NCBI RefSeq assembly: GCF_021533195.1 | Contig: NZ_JAJNKB010000004.1 | Coordinates: forward strand, 366,630 to 430,629 | Direction of reading: 5' to 3' | Length of the DNA: 64,000 bases | Origin: Portibacter marinus | Lineage (GTDB): Bacteria; Bacteroidota; Bacteroidia; Chitinophagales; Saprospiraceae | Shown here: positions 9,672 to 17,789 of the stretch, one piece after another | Numbering within the stretch: the stretch's first letter is position 1 | Layout: each line of letters starts with the position of its first letter | The notes under the pieces: model-generated | The model's database searches: none | What the model saw: only the letters and a program-made list of their open reading frames with translations | What the model was told of the DNA's origin: nothing | Translations under genes and position numbers: made by a program

Positions 9672-10076
9672 TTATTGTTTTTTTAATTCGTCTCTGATCT
9701 CTTTAAGCAGATCGATTTCTGAAGGTCCTGCTGGAGCTGGTTCTTCTTTTGGCTTTTGGGTTTTATTGTAAGTCCTAATGATCATGAAAAGAATAAAAGA
9801 TATGATCAAAAAGTCAATAATATATTGGATCCATTGACCGTAACGAATGGCTACTTCTTCTACAGCCACACTACCATCAGCATTCATCTGGGCTTCTTGA
9901 AGAACAAATTTGAGTTCAGTAAAATCCACACCACCTAACGCCAAACCTATGGGCGGCATAATAATATCATTCGTAAATGAAGTAACTACTGCTCCGAAAG
10001 CTCCTGCAATGATTACAGCGACGGCTAATTCGAGCACATTGCCTTTCATAATAAAGGCCTTAAATTCTTTAAGCAT
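9672..10076 (-). CDS. mscL: Large-conductance mechanosensitive channel MscL
   Basis: This 134-residue protein has the normal MscL length. It begins FKAFIMKGNVLELAVAVIIAGAFGAVVTS, the amphipathic N-helix and TM1 with the conserved gate glycines and alanines. A short periplasmic loop (about 52-76) follows, then TM2 (IDFLIISFILFMIIRTYN, about 88-105) and a charged C-terminal helical bundle (PSEIDLLKEIRDELKKQ). MscL opens under membrane tension to release solutes at hypo-osmotic shock. It is an inner membrane homopentamer. Its terminator is clear. The start is the ATG at 10076. Confidence 0.97.
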   Translation of the reverse strand: MLKEFKAFIMKGNVLELAVAVIIAGAFGAVVTSFTNDIIMPPIGLALGGVDFTELKFVLQEAQMNADGSVAVEEVAIRYGQWIQYIIDFLIISFILFMIIRTYNKTQKPKEEPAPAGPSEIDLLKEIRDELKKQ

Positions 10077-10095
10077 AATTTCGCGTTTTAGTTAG

Positions 10096-10416
10096 TAATT
10101 GTTTCTGGAAAGATAGGGAAAATGACAATGTGTGGGAAAAGTTTAACAAATGGGAAAAAGCCCGAGTCGGGAATCAAAAAGATTTGGTTGTCGATGACTA
10201 TTTCTGGCAAATGGATTCAGACAGTCGCATGGCTAATTACTTATCTAATGACTGTTGAAGAACTCGACCACGGCTTAGGACTTGTTACTTTAGTGGCTAG
10301 CGGTAGATCCAACAATGTCTGCATCTTCTTTTCTGGCAATTTGAATTTGACAGACCCAAGCCAGTAACAAGACTTATTATTCAACCATACTTTTAAAGCT
10401 TAATCCTCCCAGCTGC
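10096..10416. other. Intergenic region with no confident gene
   Basis: This 321-base gap separates mscL from the downstream end of the aconitase gene. A plus-strand frame stays open from 10079 to a TGA at 10256-10258 and reads like protein (many Trp, Asp, Glu, Lys), but it has no start codon near its 5' end and matches nothing I recognise. An 81-codon ATG frame at 10122-10367 has a composition unlike its neighbours. It could hold decayed coding sequence. No tRNA, promoter motif or good hairpin was seen. Confidence 0.4.
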
Positions 10417-12684
10417 CTACAACCCAAAATCCTTACGAATCTTGTTCAAAGCCGAACCTTGATTTACCCATTCTATCTGTGCCTGATTATACGTATGTGC
10501 TACTTTAATCTCTTCACTGGTTCCGTCCGCATGATCTAACCTTATCGTTAAATGCTTTTCTGGTGCAAAGGATTCGAAGTCAACAATCGTCACTTTGTCA
10601 TCTTGCCTGATCTTTTGGAAATCTGACGGGTCAACAAAAGTCAATGCCAACATCCCTTGCTTCTTCAAATTAGTTTCGTGAATTCTGGCAAACGACTTCA
10701 CCACCACAGCCTTAACACCTAAATATCTCGGCTCCATAGCCGCATGTTCCCTGGAGGATCCTTCTCCATAGTTATCCTCTCCGAAAACGATGGTTCCAAT
10801 TCCAGCATCCTGATAAGCCCTGGCAGAATCCGGAACAGCCATGTAATCATCCGTCACATAATTAATGACAGAATTGGCTTTATCATTAAAAAAGTTGATG
10901 GCTCCAATAAAACAGTTATTAGATATATTTTCTAAATGTCCTCTATACTTTAACCAGGGTCCTGCCATTGAAATATGGTCAGTTGTACATTTTCCTTTGG
11001 CTTTGATCAGGATTCTCATATCTGTAACCTGATCTTCATCTAATGGCTCGAAAGGCGTCAGCAATTGCAAACGATCTGAATCTGGTGCTACTTTTACATC
11101 AACTTTACTACCATCTTCAGCAGGTGCATTGTATCCCGGATCTTCAACATCAAATCCCTTTGGAGGTAGTTCAAATCCAGTAGGCGGATCTAACTTCACT
11201 TCTGTTCCATCTGCAGCAGTAAGCGTATCGGTTATTGGATTAAATCCAAGCTTACCTGATAATGCAATGGCCGTCACCAATTCCGGTGATGCAACAAATG
11301 CATGTGTGTTTGGATTACCATCTGCACGCTTAGAAAAGTTTCTATTGAAAGAGTGAATGATGCTATTTTTTTCTTTCTTATCGGCACCAGCTCTGTCCCA
11401 TTGACCTATACACGGTCCGCAAGCATTCGCAAACACCAATGCTCCTATCTGTTCAAAAGTATCGATAAATCCATCTCTTTCGACCGTAAATCTGACTTGC
11501 TCGGATCCGGGAGTGATGGTTAATTGTGAGCCTACTTTGATTCCCTTTTCAACCGCCTGCTTAGCAATAGAGGCAGATCTTGAAATATCCTCGTAAGAAG
11601 AATTGGTACAAGATCCGATCAAACAATATTCCAGGTCTGTAGGCCATCCATTCTTTTCGGCCGCCTCAGCCATCTTCGATACTGGTGTCGCTAGATCCGG
11701 TGTGAAAGGACCATTGATTAGTGGTTCCAATTCAGTCAAGTTGATTTCTATGACCTGATCAAAATATTCGTCAGGATTTTCATATACCTCAGGGTCTCCC
11801 GTTAAGTGTTCTCTTACTCCATCACACATTTCGGCAATCTCTGCCCTTCCTGTCGCTTTCAAATATCTGGCCATTGAATCATCGTATCCGAAGGTAGAAG
11901 TAGTTGCACCGATTTCCGCTCCCATATTACAGATGGTTCCTTTTCCAGTACATGACATATTTTTCGCGCCTTCTCCGAAATACTCTACGATAGCTCCGGT
12001 ACCTCCTTTCGCCGTTAAAATACCTGCGACCTTCAAAATCACATCTTTCGGCGAAGTCCATCCACTCATCTGGCCTGTCAGCTTCACACCGATTAATTTA
12101 GGCATCTTCAATTCCCAGGACATTCCTGCCATTACGTCCACTGCGTCAGCTCCCCCTACTCCGATGGCGACCATTCCAAGTCCACCAGCATTCGGCGTGT
12201 GAGAATCAGTTCCGATCATCATTCCTCCAGGAAATGCATAATTTTCTAAAACCACCTGATGAATGATTCCTGCACCAGGTTTCCAGAATCCAAGACCATA
12301 TTTATCTGAAACCGATTCCAGAAAACTAAATACCTCGCTGTTGTTGTCCAGAGCGCCCTTTAAGTCCACATCGGCTTCTATTTTGGCCTGTATGAGGTGA
12401 TCACAGTGAACCGTAGAAGGCACAGCTACATTTTTTCTACCTGACATCATAAATTGAAGTAGGGCCATTTGCGCGGTAGCATCTTGCATCGCCACCCTAT
12501 CCGGCGCAAAAAACACGTAATCCTTGCCCCTTCTTTGCTCCTTTAATGGCGTATCTTCATGAAGATGATTGTAAAGGATTTTTTCAGCAAGTGGCATTGG
12601 TCTTCCAATCTCCTTTCTTATCTTTTTCATGTTCTTCTCTAGATCAGCATAATGCTGTCTAATCATTTCAATGTCAAATATCAT
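10417..12684 (-). CDS. acn: Aconitate hydratase
   Basis: A 755-residue TCA-cycle enzyme that interconverts citrate and isocitrate through a [4Fe-4S] cluster. The length and sequence fit the mitochondrial-type aconitase common in Bacteroidota rather than the ~890-residue AcnA or AcnB. Motifs: substrate loop [16 protein letters not shown] (about 156-171), the first cluster cysteine in [13 protein letters not shown] (about 358-370), the other two in [10 protein letters not shown] (about 424-433), and the C-terminal swivel domain with [12 protein letters not shown] (about 640-651). It is cytoplasmic. The next gene upstream on this strand, the GCS2-CBS gene, ends 72 bp before its start, so a shared transcript is possible. 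Confidence 0.96.
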   Translation of the reverse strand: MIFDIEMIRQHYADLEKNMKKIRKEIGRPMPLAEKILYNHLHEDTPLKEQRRGKDYVFFAPDRVAMQDATAQMALLQFMMSGRKNVAVPSTVHCDHLIQAKIEADVDLKGALDNNSEVFSFLESVSDKYGLGFWKPGAGIIHQVVLENYAFPGGMMIGTDSHTPNAGGLGMVAIGVGGADAVDVMAGMSWELKMPKLIGVKLTGQMSGWTSPKDVILKVAGILTAKGGTGAIVEYFGEGAKNMSCTGKGTICNMGAEIGATTSTFGYDDSMARYLKATGRAEIAEMCDGVREHLTGDPEVYENPDEYFDQVIEINLTELEPLINGPFTPDLATPVSKMAEAAEKNGWPTDLEYCLIGSCTNSSYEDISRSASIAKQAVEKGIKVGSQLTITPGSEQVRFTVERDGFIDTFEQIGALVFANACGPCIGQWDRAGADKKEKNSIIHSFNRNFSKRADGNPNTHAFVASPELVTAIALSGKLGFNPITDTLTAADGTEVKLDPPTGFELPPKGFDVEDPGYNAPAEDGSKVDVKVAPDSDRLQLLTPFEPLDEDQVTDMRILIKAKGKCTTDHISMAGPWLKYRGHLENISNNCFIGAINFFNDKANSVINYVTDDYMAVPDSARAYQDAGIGTIVFGEDNYGEGSSREHAAMEPRYLGVKAVVVKSFARIHETNLKKQGMLALTFVDPSDFQKIRQDDKVTIVDFESFAPEKHLTIRLDHADGTSEEIKVAHTYNQAQIEWVNQGSALNKIRKDFGL

Positions 12685-12756
12685 ATCGTATATACTTTAG
12701 TCTTATTAAAATAACTGCCCGGCGAAAATAAAGTTTATATTCGAAAACCCCAAGAC

Positions 12757-14676
12757 CTATCCAATTCTCTCAAGCAAGCTTGCACTGACCCGAAGAAAGT
12801 CCATTTCCGTAACCACTCCTACCAGGTCTGTTTTAGATACTACCGGAAGACAACCGATTTTGTTCTTTCTCATCAATTCCATTGCTTTTTTAATGGATGT
12901 TTCAGGACTCACACAAATCGGATTTTTAATCATAATATCCTCCACTGTCATATTCTTGCCAGGGTTCGCATCCCTGATGTTGACATAATAATCAAGCAAC
13001 CGCCTGTTGGACACCAGTCCAACAACTACACCTTTCTTATTCTCGACAGGTGTGTACCGTAGCTTTTTCCACTGCATCATCTGAGCCACTAAATCTATGA
13101 TGTCATCTTTCTGAACAGTTACCAGGTCAGTGGTCATAAACTCAGAAACACTGATATCTGCCGGATGGTAATGAGGAAGATCCTTCAAGGTTGCTAAATC
13201 CCACTCGTGAACCGGCGTATCTGATTTTTGACCTTCCAGAATAGACGCAGTAATTGCTGAAAGCGCCTCGTCATTTGTACTTTCCTCCTTCAACTTAGTG
13301 AAAGAACGCAGCAACCACCTGGCTCCATTGGTATGTGATTTAGCCCTGGCCTCTATGATACCTAAATAGCTATCGATATCATCTTTATCCACTTCCCGAT
13401 GTTCCAACCCCTCCCTGGCAATGGGTAAAAGTTCTTCGAGAATCAAGTCACAGGCTGAAATTTTTTGATCTCCAAACCATGTAAAGGTCGAATCCACACC
13501 ATAACGAACAGCCTTTTCAAAATTGTCGTGTACATTTGCATAATCGATCTTCGTTCTGATATCATCCACTTTTCTTCCCATTCCCACCATTAAGCCTAAC
13601 CAAAAACAGGCATTGGCCATTTCATCTTTTATCGTTGGGCCGGAAGGAAGAATTCGATTCTCTATTCGAAGATGTGGTTTTCCATTGTCGCTTATTCCAT
13701 AGCAAGGTCTGTTCCATCGATATACCGTAGAGTTATGCACTTGCAATGCTTTTAGCTTAGGAACTTCGCCATTCTTGACCATTGACAAAGAGTCCACGGT
13801 GCTGTCTCCTGCTAATAGTACCCTAAACTTGGTAATATCATCCTTATAAATATCTGTAATGCTCTTATCCAGCCACTTATTACCGAAATTAACCCTCGGC
13901 GAATAATCTCTGTGATAGTCATGCGACATGCGTGTGTCGATCGACTGCTGGAACATCGCAATCCGCGATTCATGCCACAATCGTTTTCCGAAAACCAAAG
14001 GTGAATTTGCAGCAATAGCCATAACTGGCGCCGCCAATGTCTGGCATATATTGTACATTTTAACAAATTCATGGGCTGATACCTGAAGGTGAACCTGAAA
14101 GCTCGTGTTGCAAGCCTCTAATAAAGGAGAATCGTGCTTCAACCTTAATTCATCAATACCATTGATCCTCAATTCATAAGATCCACCTATTAATTGCTCA
14201 TTGATCGCTTCCATCAAAGCCTTGTAGCGCGGCTTCGGTGTCAAATTATTCATGTTCAGATCAAATTTTCGAAGCGTGGGAAGTATGCCCGTCAATAACA
14301 GCTGAGCATCCATTCCCTCTAGGTTGGCATTGATCTCGTTGAGGCAAATTTTAATTTCATTCTCAACCAACTTAAAGCAATCTTTTTTAAATTCCTGTGG
14401 ATTGACATTGATCTCCAGATTGAACTTCGCCAGCTCAGTATCCAGCCACTTGCGTTCGCCTATTTTTTCAATGGCTTCCATGGCGATGGGTGCAGCTTTC
14501 AAAGTTTTATTGTTCACTAAAACCATCTCCTGCTCTGCCCCAATTCTTGTGATGTCGTTTTCAAACCAGTCATTGTCTAGCATGTATTCCATGGCTTGAA
14601 CATCTCTAAGAAGCAGCTTCATAAAGTTCTGCATTTGCACCTTTCCACTAACCTTATTTACATTTTGATCACCCAT
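12757..14676 (-). CDS. GCS2-type carboxylate-amine ligase fused to a CBS pair
   Basis: A 639-residue fusion. Residues about 20-430 resemble the glutamate-cysteine ligase 2 family: an early IGAEQEMVL motif (ATP/Mg-binding Glu residues), FNLEINVNPQEF, SFQVHLQV, and RWNRPCYGISDNGKPHLRIENRILPSGPT. Such enzymes form gamma-glutamyl or related amide bonds with ATP. Residues about 505-635 form two CBS domains (MTTDLVTVQKDD...GLVSNRRLLDYY and IMIKNPICVSPETS...GVVTEMDFLR), which usually bind adenosyl nucleotides and act as energy sensors. The arrangement suggests a nucleotide-regulated ligase; the amine substrate is unknown. It occurs in other Bacteroidota, so it is not a chance fusion. It may be co-transcribed with aconitase. 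Confidence 0.7.
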   Translation of the reverse strand: MGDQNVNKVSGKVQMQNFMKLLLRDVQAMEYMLDNDWFENDITRIGAEQEMVLVNNKTLKAAPIAMEAIEKIGERKWLDTELAKFNLEINVNPQEFKKDCFKLVENEIKICLNEINANLEGMDAQLLLTGILPTLRKFDLNMNNLTPKPRYKALMEAINEQLIGGSYELRINGIDELRLKHDSPLLEACNTSFQVHLQVSAHEFVKMYNICQTLAAPVMAIAANSPLVFGKRLWHESRIAMFQQSIDTRMSHDYHRDYSPRVNFGNKWLDKSITDIYKDDITKFRVLLAGDSTVDSLSMVKNGEVPKLKALQVHNSTVYRWNRPCYGISDNGKPHLRIENRILPSGPTIKDEMANACFWLGLMVGMGRKVDDIRTKIDYANVHDNFEKAVRYGVDSTFTWFGDQKISACDLILEELLPIAREGLEHREVDKDDIDSYLGIIEARAKSHTNGARWLLRSFTKLKEESTNDEALSAITASILEGQKSDTPVHEWDLATLKDLPHYHPADISVSEFMTTDLVTVQKDDIIDLVAQMMQWKKLRYTPVENKKGVVVGLVSNRRLLDYYVNIRDANPGKNMTVEDIMIKNPICVSPETSIKKAMELMRKNKIGCLPVVSKTDLVGVVTEMDFLRVSASLLERIG

Positions 14677-14755
14677 CCAATCTATCTTGATTTATCTAAA
14701 TATATGAACTATTTGTATTCCTGACTTCGTTAAATTCATTAATCAGCATAATGAT

Positions 14756-15274
14756 ATGAATAAAATTCTTCTTTACCTTTTAATTGCTGTCTGTTTAAGT
14801 TCTTGTCGTTCTGAAATAGAACCACTTTTTAGCATGCCTTTGGAAGTGGATTTTACGATTCCAGCAGGGCTTTCCGGAGTCCTGACCCACACTTTTATCA
14901 TTCAGGATGTCGCTAATCCACTAGATACTTATCTTAAGTCAACTAATGTTGACACCTCAGAAATACGAACCATACAGGGTGGAAAAGGTGAAATTACTTC
15001 TGTATTTTCAGAAACGAATTATGAATTTGTAAATCGGGTCAGTGTGTGGATGGTAGATCCCGATGATCCGCGGATTCGCAAAGAGATACACTATCTGGAC
15101 TTCAATCAGAACAACAACAATAATGCTCGATTAAGACTGCTCACCTCTATTTCAAATGTGGAAGACTTGCTAAAGAAAAAAACATTTGACATGGAGATCA
15201 AACTAGAATTTAGGTCATTTTCACCTCAGGAAATTAAGAATAGGTTTATATTTGATCTAGAAGCATTTCAGTAA
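14756..15274 (+). CDS. Lipoprotein of unknown function
   Basis: A 172-residue lipoprotein. The signal peptide ends in the lipobox LSSC, with the modified Cys at 17. The mature part is beta-rich and has an asparagine run (QNNNNNAR, about 121-128). I do not recognise a family. It is the first gene of a tight operon: the next start codon follows its stop immediately, and the third gene overlaps the second by four bases. Its partners are a muconolactone-isomerase-like protein and a DUF1835 protein, whose links to a lipoprotein are unclear. Confidence 0.6.
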   Translation: MNKILLYLLIAVCLSSCRSEIEPLFSMPLEVDFTIPAGLSGVLTHTFIIQDVANPLDTYLKSTNVDTSEIRTIQGGKGEITSVFSETNYEFVNRVSVWMVDPDDPRIRKEIHYLDFNQNNNNNARLRLLTSISNVEDLLKKKTFDMEIKLEFRSFSPQEIKNRFIFDLEAFQ

Positions 15275-15580
15275 ATGGACGGCGGCGACAAACAATATAT
15301 GGTTGAATTCGATGTGTATTACCAGATCGACGGAGATTTCGAGGCAAAGATCCCGAGTCAACGTAAGGCCATCTCCAAATTGTTTGAACAAGGTAAATTA
15401 TTGGCTTACTCATTATCAAAAGAGCGCACAAAACTATGGGGTGTATTTTTGGTAAGCTCTGAAAGTGAATTGGTCCAGGTTATTGATGCGCTCCCACTCA
15501 CTCCCTATATGGATTATGATTACAGCGAATTGCTTTTCCATAATGGGCTTAGCCTCATCCCTACGATGTCTATGAATTGA
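15275..15580 (+). CDS. Muconolactone isomerase-like ferredoxin-fold protein
   Basis: This 101-residue protein resembles the muconolactone delta-isomerase family. The best match is the C-terminal LPLTPYMDYDYSEL, close to the LPLFPYMD motif of that family, plus EFDVYYQI near the N-terminus and a central KLFEQGKLLAYSLS helix-strand. The true enzymes act in catechol degradation as oligomers. No such pathway is nearby, so it may be one of the many small dimeric alpha-beta-barrel proteins with another role. The ATG follows the previous stop codon directly (TAA-ATG), implying translational coupling. Confidence 0.55.
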   Translation: MDGGDKQYMVEFDVYYQIDGDFEAKIPSQRKAISKLFEQGKLLAYSLSKERTKLWGVFLVSSESELVQVIDALPLTPYMDYDYSELLFHNGLSLIPTMSMN

Positions 15581-16341
15581 AAAAGGACATTCTGCATATA
15601 TTAAATGGAGATGCTACATTTCGGAAATTTCGTGATGCAGGTTTTACTGGTCAGTATATGGTCTGGCGTGAAACTTTGGCTTTGGGACCACTTTTCTACC
15701 AGATCGACAGCGAATTATTTTGGGACATGCGGTCGCAATTCATGGAAGCTGCTTATGGAGCGAAGCTGGCTGAATACAGACGAAGTGTTATGCTGGAGTT
15801 TGGAAAGTTACGCAAATTCCAAGGTCCTGAAATTGTTCTGTGGTACGAATATGATGTGTTTTGCCAGGTCAATTTTATTGCTTTGATGTCCTACATCTTG
15901 AAATATAAAAAGGAGGTTAAAGTTTCCATTATCTGTGTGGGTGATCACCCGCAATACAAGCACAGGGTAGGGCTTGGGGAGATAAACACGCAAGAATATC
16001 AAGTGCTTTATAATAATCGAAAAATCCTGATGAAATATGACTTGCTGGTAGCTGACAAAGCGTGGATGATGTTTTGTGCAATGGCAGTGGAACAGTTCTC
16101 ATCCATTCAATCAGATCGATTGCCCTACCTAAGTGATGCCTTAGAAGCTTCGAAAGTACTTTTTGGTAATGGTGAATCTTTGAGTAAACTGGAGTCTGAA
16201 ATTATGTCAATGTTGCAAAGTAGTCCATTGAAAAAGCAAGATGTCATTCGAAAATTGCTGGCGAAGGATCATGCTTTGGGGTTTGGAGACTTGCAGTATG
16301 ATTACTTGATTAGGAAAGTAAGTGGTCAATATTTGATTTAA
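15577..16341 (+). CDS. DUF1835 domain protein
   Basis: A 254-residue cytoplasmic protein. The start HILNGDATFRKFRDAGFTGQYMVWRETL, with its LNGD and WRE motifs, is typical of DUF1835 proteins, whose function is unknown. The start codon is TTG at 15577, overlapping the previous stop codon as TTGA. The first in-frame ATG lies within the conserved GQYMVWR motif, so the TTG start is needed to keep the domain whole. The 4-base overlap suggests translational coupling to the isomerase-like gene. The C-terminal ~70 residues look helical (LLQSSPLKKQDVIRKLL) and may be a second small domain. Confidence 0.75.
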   Translation: MKKDILHILNGDATFRKFRDAGFTGQYMVWRETLALGPLFYQIDSELFWDMRSQFMEAAYGAKLAEYRRSVMLEFGKLRKFQGPEIVLWYEYDVFCQVNFIALMSYILKYKKEVKVSIICVGDHPQYKHRVGLGEINTQEYQVLYNNRKILMKYDLLVADKAWMMFCAMAVEQFSSIQSDRLPYLSDALEASKVLFGNGESLSKLESEIMSMLQSSPLKKQDVIRKLLAKDHALGFGDLQYDYLIRKVSGQYLI

Positions 16342-16413
16342 TGGTTACATTTTTGTTACGCATAACCTACTTTTTTGATAAGGTAAATAACCAAATAAGT
16401 TTATCTTTCGACT

Positions 16414-16866
16414 ATGAAAAAAATAGCATTTCTCATTCTTATCCTAAATCTATCCTGGGTTTCCAATGACTCCTATGCTACAAACCCCATTTCTCAAGAG
16501 ACTTTTGTAGAAATAGAAAAATCGAAGGATAAAACGGGCTTGTTGAGCAAGATAAAAAGCTCCTTTAAAAAAGCCATTGACAAAGTAAAAATTAGACAGC
16601 TGGCCTGGATAGCACTAATCGCTGGAGTACTATCCCTCGTTGGGTTAATACTATTATCATTAGGTTCTGCCTTTCTGATAGCAGCAGCAATTTTGGCCAT
16701 TCTTGCAGATATCTTTGCCATCATCGTTCTTCGCAAGACGGGAAAAGATCGCCAAACTTATAAATTGTCAAGAAGAATGGCTATTTGGGGATTGGTAACT
16801 GGTTTGCTAACCGGACTTATACCTCTTTTATTACTACTGTTAGTAATCATTGCTTTTGGTTTCTAA
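16414..16866 (+). CDS. Small membrane protein of unknown function
   Basis: A 150-residue protein with a signal peptide (about 1-23), a short basic/amphipathic stretch (SKIKSSFKKAIDKVKIRQLA, about 45-64) and three hydrophobic segments (about 64-82, 84-105, 125-149). The arrangement resembles the DUF4190-like and TM2-adjacent small proteins of Bacteroidota, but I cannot assign a family. A TATCTTTC sequence 5 bases upstream of the ATG is one mismatch from the -7 promoter motif. It is followed 17 bp later by the cupin gene and may be co-transcribed with it. Confidence 0.6.
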   Translation: MKKIAFLILILNLSWVSNDSYATNPISQETFVEIEKSKDKTGLLSKIKSSFKKAIDKVKIRQLAWIALIAGVLSLVGLILLSLGSAFLIAAAILAILADIFAIIVLRKTGKDRQTYKLSRRMAIWGLVTGLLTGLIPLLLLLLVIIAFGF

Positions 16867-16883
16867 AATTAACTTATCAAACC

Positions 16884-17207
16884 ATGATGTATAATACATT
16901 TCAAAATATTGAAGAACTCGAGGAGTTTGAAGTCGTTCCAGGTATCGTCGGTCGTATGATTCATACCGACAAAATGACCATGTCCTTTTTTAAGATAGCC
17001 AAAGGAGCAGTTCTTCCCGAACATCAGCATTTTCACGAACAGACAAGTTGTATCCAATCCGGTGATTTTCAATTTACAGTAGATGGTAAAACCAAGATCG
17101 TTTCAGCTGGAGACCATATAGTTATTGCTCCTCATACACCACATTCTGCACTGACAGATTGTACAATTATTGATGTATTTGTTCCTTCTAGGGAAGATTA
17201 TAAATAA
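16884..17207 (+). CDS. Cupin domain protein
   Basis: A 107-residue single-domain cupin. The start used is the first ATG of a pair at 16884/16887, downstream of the membrane-protein stop. It has the metal-binding motif PEHQHFHEQTSCIQSGDFQF (about 46-65), with His residues and a Glu, and the second motif GDHIVIAPHTPHSA (about 77-90). Small cupins of this type are found as metal-dependent enzymes or small-molecule sensors. The substrate is unknown. It is convergent with the CFFCG-motif gene. Confidence 0.8.
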   Translation: MMYNTFQNIEELEEFEVVPGIVGRMIHTDKMTMSFFKIAKGAVLPEHQHFHEQTSCIQSGDFQFTVDGKTKIVSAGDHIVIAPHTPHSALTDCTIIDVFVPSREDYK

Positions 17208-17279
17208 AGGGTTAAAAACAGCATGCTCAAGCTACTTTCGAGGTTGACTTCTACTCACATTTAAGGCTTGGGCACCATT

Positions 17280-17717
17280 CTAATCCTGAATGATCACTGC
17301 ATCTTCTAAGATAAAGCTCAGTGTTTCCCAATCCTCTGTATTGATCTTTAAACGCCCACTAACCCTGATTTTATGGTCAGCTATATAATTTCTTTTTGCG
17401 GGCTCGCGGAGTCTGACATCAATCACCGTTTCCTGACCTGCTGAACCACAGAAAAAACAGCTGGCAAAAGGAGTCTTCGATAAAATAATGCTCTTGTCCT
17501 CAGTAGCGACTGGAATATAATAACCGGTCATTTCAAAAAGCTCACCTTCGAGAGCCATGATACTATCAGTAGGAACCAACAAGGTTTTGAAGGAATAAAA
17601 TTGCTCCACAAATACTTCCTTAAATTTTGCAGCTTGCAGGCTCGTCCAGTCACCCTGGCTATACACCTTCACACCACAACATTGGCATACCACAAGAAAA
17701 AACATTATTTTCTTCAT
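17280..17717 (-). CDS. Exported CFFCG-motif protein, paralogue 1
   Basis: A 145-residue exported protein with a signal peptide (ends about residue 21, KVYSQG). The body includes 'GYYIPVA' (about 65-71), a CFFCGSAGQETV motif (about 87-98) and a beta-rich C-terminus ('VSGRLKIN', 'LSFILEDAVII'). A paralogue at 57201-57644 has the same order: 'GYIIPV', CFFCGGAGPETV and 'LKGTLTLN...LMYILTDAKQI'. I do not know the family's function. Two cysteines in CxxC spacing suggest a metal or disulfide site, and the GYxIPV/OB-like pattern recalls small metal-homeostasis proteins (DUF3299-like). A minus-strand TAAGTTTG at 17730-17737 is a likely -7 element. Confidence 0.65.
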   Translation of the reverse strand: MKKIMFFLVVCQCCGVKVYSQGDWTSLQAAKFKEVFVEQFYSFKTLLVPTDSIMALEGELFEMTGYYIPVATEDKSIILSKTPFASCFFCGSAGQETVIDVRLREPAKRNYIADHKIRVSGRLKINTEDWETLSFILEDAVIIQD

Positions 17718-17729
17718 AACTCAGCTGTG

Positions 17730-17770
17730 CAAACTTACAAATTACTATTCATTATAATATCGTACCTTTG
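17730..17770. promoter_or_regulatory. Divergent promoters: CFFCG gene and helicase
   Basis: Two -7 motifs of Bacteroidota form (TAnnTTTG) face outward: TAAGTTTG on the minus strand (17730-17737) for the CFFCG gene, and TACCTTTG on the plus strand (17763-17770) for the DEAD-box gene, whose ATG is 19 bases further on. Clear -33 elements were not found. Confidence 0.6.
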
Positions 17771-17789
17771 CACGCTTATAAATAATAGA

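Noticed and set aside
10122..10367. An 81-codon ATG frame between mscL and aconitase.
   Set aside because: Composition is unlike the neighbours, no motif is seen, and it lies in a gap that looks like decayed or non-coding sequence.
10270..10372. A CTTGTTACT / AGTAACAAG inverted repeat in the mscL-aconitase gap.
   Set aside because: Nine bases only, with a loop of about 75; chance is likely.
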